DNA from: Phoebastria nigripes
Lineage: Eukaryota; Chordata; Aves; Procellariiformes; Diomedeidae
Assembly: GCA_035582835.1 (NCBI GenBank)
Contig: JAYKAV010002977.1
Span: 2,226,381-2,290,380, forward strand
DNA: 64,000 nucleotides
Reading direction: 5' to 3'
Below the pieces are notes generated by a model that saw only the letters and a program-made list of their open reading frames with translations, did no database searches and was not told the DNA's origin. The translations under genes were made by a program, and so were the position numbers. Below, in pieces: positions 62,017 to 64,000 of this stretch. How positions within the stretch are numbered: position 1 is the stretch's first letter; the number at the start of each line of letters is the position of its first letter.

Positions 62017-64000
62017 CTGTAATATTAAAATATATTACTCTTAGAGATACACATTTCAAATATATCATCTCCACAGGTATCTATCACTAAGATGAACCAC
62101 ATATTCATAAAGGTGAAAAGAGTAATCTAGTGCAAATATACTCATGGATCCTTTACAAAAAGGCAACTATAAATAAACACAAATATTTTATAGATTTTGA
62201 TACTATCACTTGAATATGGAAGAACCGAAAATCGCCCATATTAATATCTAACATATCCAAAACATGCAAGGATATTTCGGATGCCTTTTGCTATCTAACA
62301 ATACCTTAGTTAAAATTCAGTGAAATATTTTTGTCTTAGAAATGCTATTGACTTGAAAAGAAAATTTGTAGTATTTTGTAGTAACATCTGCTTTAATTTT
62401 TTTTAATATGTGAAATACAATTTACACAAAACTAGCTTTTTATGATTTCATTTTTAGAGCAACCTTGTTACAGGTGCTGACTTTGTAACATGGCTTTTGT
62501 CAAGTGTTCATTTCTGCAATCAGGTTTCCTTTTGAAAAAAATCTTTCAGTACCATACAAGCAGATGGTTGATAGTTGGTTTGTTTGTTGTTGGTCTTTTT
62601 TTGGTTGAGCTGGGTTTTTNGGGGGGGGGTTGTTGGTTTGGTTCCCCTCCCCGCCGAAGACTTCTGTTAAGCTCTTGCTTGTTTTGAACCTGTCTCTCAG
62701 GATGACTGAGAAACCTGAACTGACACAGTTCAGGAACAACAACCTGCTGCCTGTCAGGCAACTGCGTGCTGCTGTCAGCAGTGGGTGCTGTTATAGTGTA
62801 GCGGTTAGAAAAAGAGACTGGTTAGTCTAGCACATATGGAGAAGAAAAAATAAAACAAACCTCACCTCCCTGGTATTTGCCAAAGGCTAAACTGACATGC
62901 ATTTACTGTTTATTAGTGGCATACAGTAACATGTTAGCTGATAAAAGGAAGTTATGTATCTGAGCTCTAAATCTCTACCTAGCATGATCTCCATTACCAG
63001 GAATTAACAAGGACCTCTGTACTGTGTAACAAAATGCTACTAACTGTGATCTTACTGAATTCAGTATCCATCACCAAGTACATACAGTAACCCCAAAAGG
63101 CTACCTAGTTAAGTGACCTCTTTTTTAACAAAAGCTCTTATATATTTTGCAGTCTAGCAAATCTCTTCTTCCATACAACCCTCTTGTGAGAGCAGAGAGA
63201 AGAGGCACATGATCAACTGCACCTCAGGAAAAAAAGAAAAAGAAAAAACCTGACACAACCCAAGAAAACCACCCCCTTCCCCCAGACACCCAAACTATTT
63301 TAAAAAACAGGGAGGTGGATCTTAGAGGTGAAATCAATAGCAAACAAAATAAAGCATGAACTCTGCACTGCTAGAGGGGAAATAGATGGGGATGGGGGGG
63401 ACTTTATGAATTGTTTAGTATCTTTGATATTAAAAGATCTTCTCGAACAGCATATTCACATTATAATGCTTCCTGACCTAAGTAAAGAACAAAATTTGTG
63501 GAGGATTTTCCAGCAGCTGCAAAAGGGTGTGATTTCAGACAAAAGTGTAATTTGAGTTTCGAGAAGCAGAGACTAATTAAACAGAAGTCACTACTCCTCA
63601 GTAAATATGTGAAAATGACAACTTATTAAAGAGTGTAAAGGCTAGGTATCTCTCTTTAACAGAAGAGTCAGATCCAAAAACATGCACTTCAGCTTTCAAC
63701 TAAAACTACTGTCTTTCTAAAAATGAATAGGTACAAACTTCAGATTAGGCTGATCAGTTCCTCAACGAAACAGATTAGAAAACTAAGTTTTATTTACTTG
63801 TGATGCTTTAATAGCAGGCATACAAAAAAATGCAAGGTCATCAAATCACTGCATATTTATAGTGATTTATAAACAAACACTATAAACAAACTGTGCATTT
63901 CGACATGCTTATACAATTTTGAGATTATTCTTGTGGGTAAGCAAAGGCCTTTAAAAAACAGATCTCAGGATTCTGCAACCTCAAACTTATTACGTGAGTC
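62017..64000 (-). other. DCUN1D1: DCUN1D1 intron running to the window edge
   Basis: About 2 kb of intronic sequence upstream of the first visible DCUN1D1 exon. It has a G-run with an N at 62620-62629, an A/C-rich stretch near 63220-63300 and no further DCUN1D1 exon that I can recognise. Confidence 0.75.

Overview
The window looks like AT-rich vertebrate chromosomal DNA, most likely from a bird. It contains short exons with GT-AG boundaries separated by long introns and scattered old retroelement fragments. The gene pair is a conserved vertebrate neighbourhood. One short repeat at about 10.6 kb resembles an LTR family I know from neoavian birds. Scattered single N bases suggest a draft assembly. 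I see no prokaryotic, viral or plasmid architecture and no CRISPR, operon or defence system.

From the left edge to about 50.35 kb on the plus strand lies most of ATP11B, a P4-type ATPase (phospholipid flippase). The window starts inside an intron, so the promoter, 5' UTR and the exons for the N-terminus are missing. I can place 28 coding exons whose reading phases join without a break into 1,100 codons plus a stop. They carry the whole P4-ATPase core: ten membrane segments, the DGET actuator motif, the PISL motif in M4, the DKTGT phosphorylation motif, the SPDEK and KGA nucleotide-binding motifs, TGDKHE and the GDGANDVS hinge motif. Compared with the human protein as I remember it, a serine-rich loop of about 28 residues after the phosphorylation region is absent.

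The 11.8-kb intron before the penultimate coding exon holds up to three possible alternative C-terminal exons, at about 38.6, 40.6 and 43.1 kb. The first is the most convincing. They are the most interesting unexplained signal here. An ancient degraded CR1/L3-like LINE also lies in this intron, at about 35.6-36.2 kb.

From 50.36 to about 55.2 kb is the probable long ATP11B 3' UTR. From about 57 kb to the right edge the minus strand carries the 3' end of DCUN1D1, a cullin neddylation co-E3: three terminal coding exons (86 residues), a probable 3' UTR of about 2.8 kb, and intron sequence to the edge. The two genes converge tail to tail, the same order as on human chromosome 3q26-q27. They have no known shared pathway, so the arrangement is synteny and not a functional cluster.
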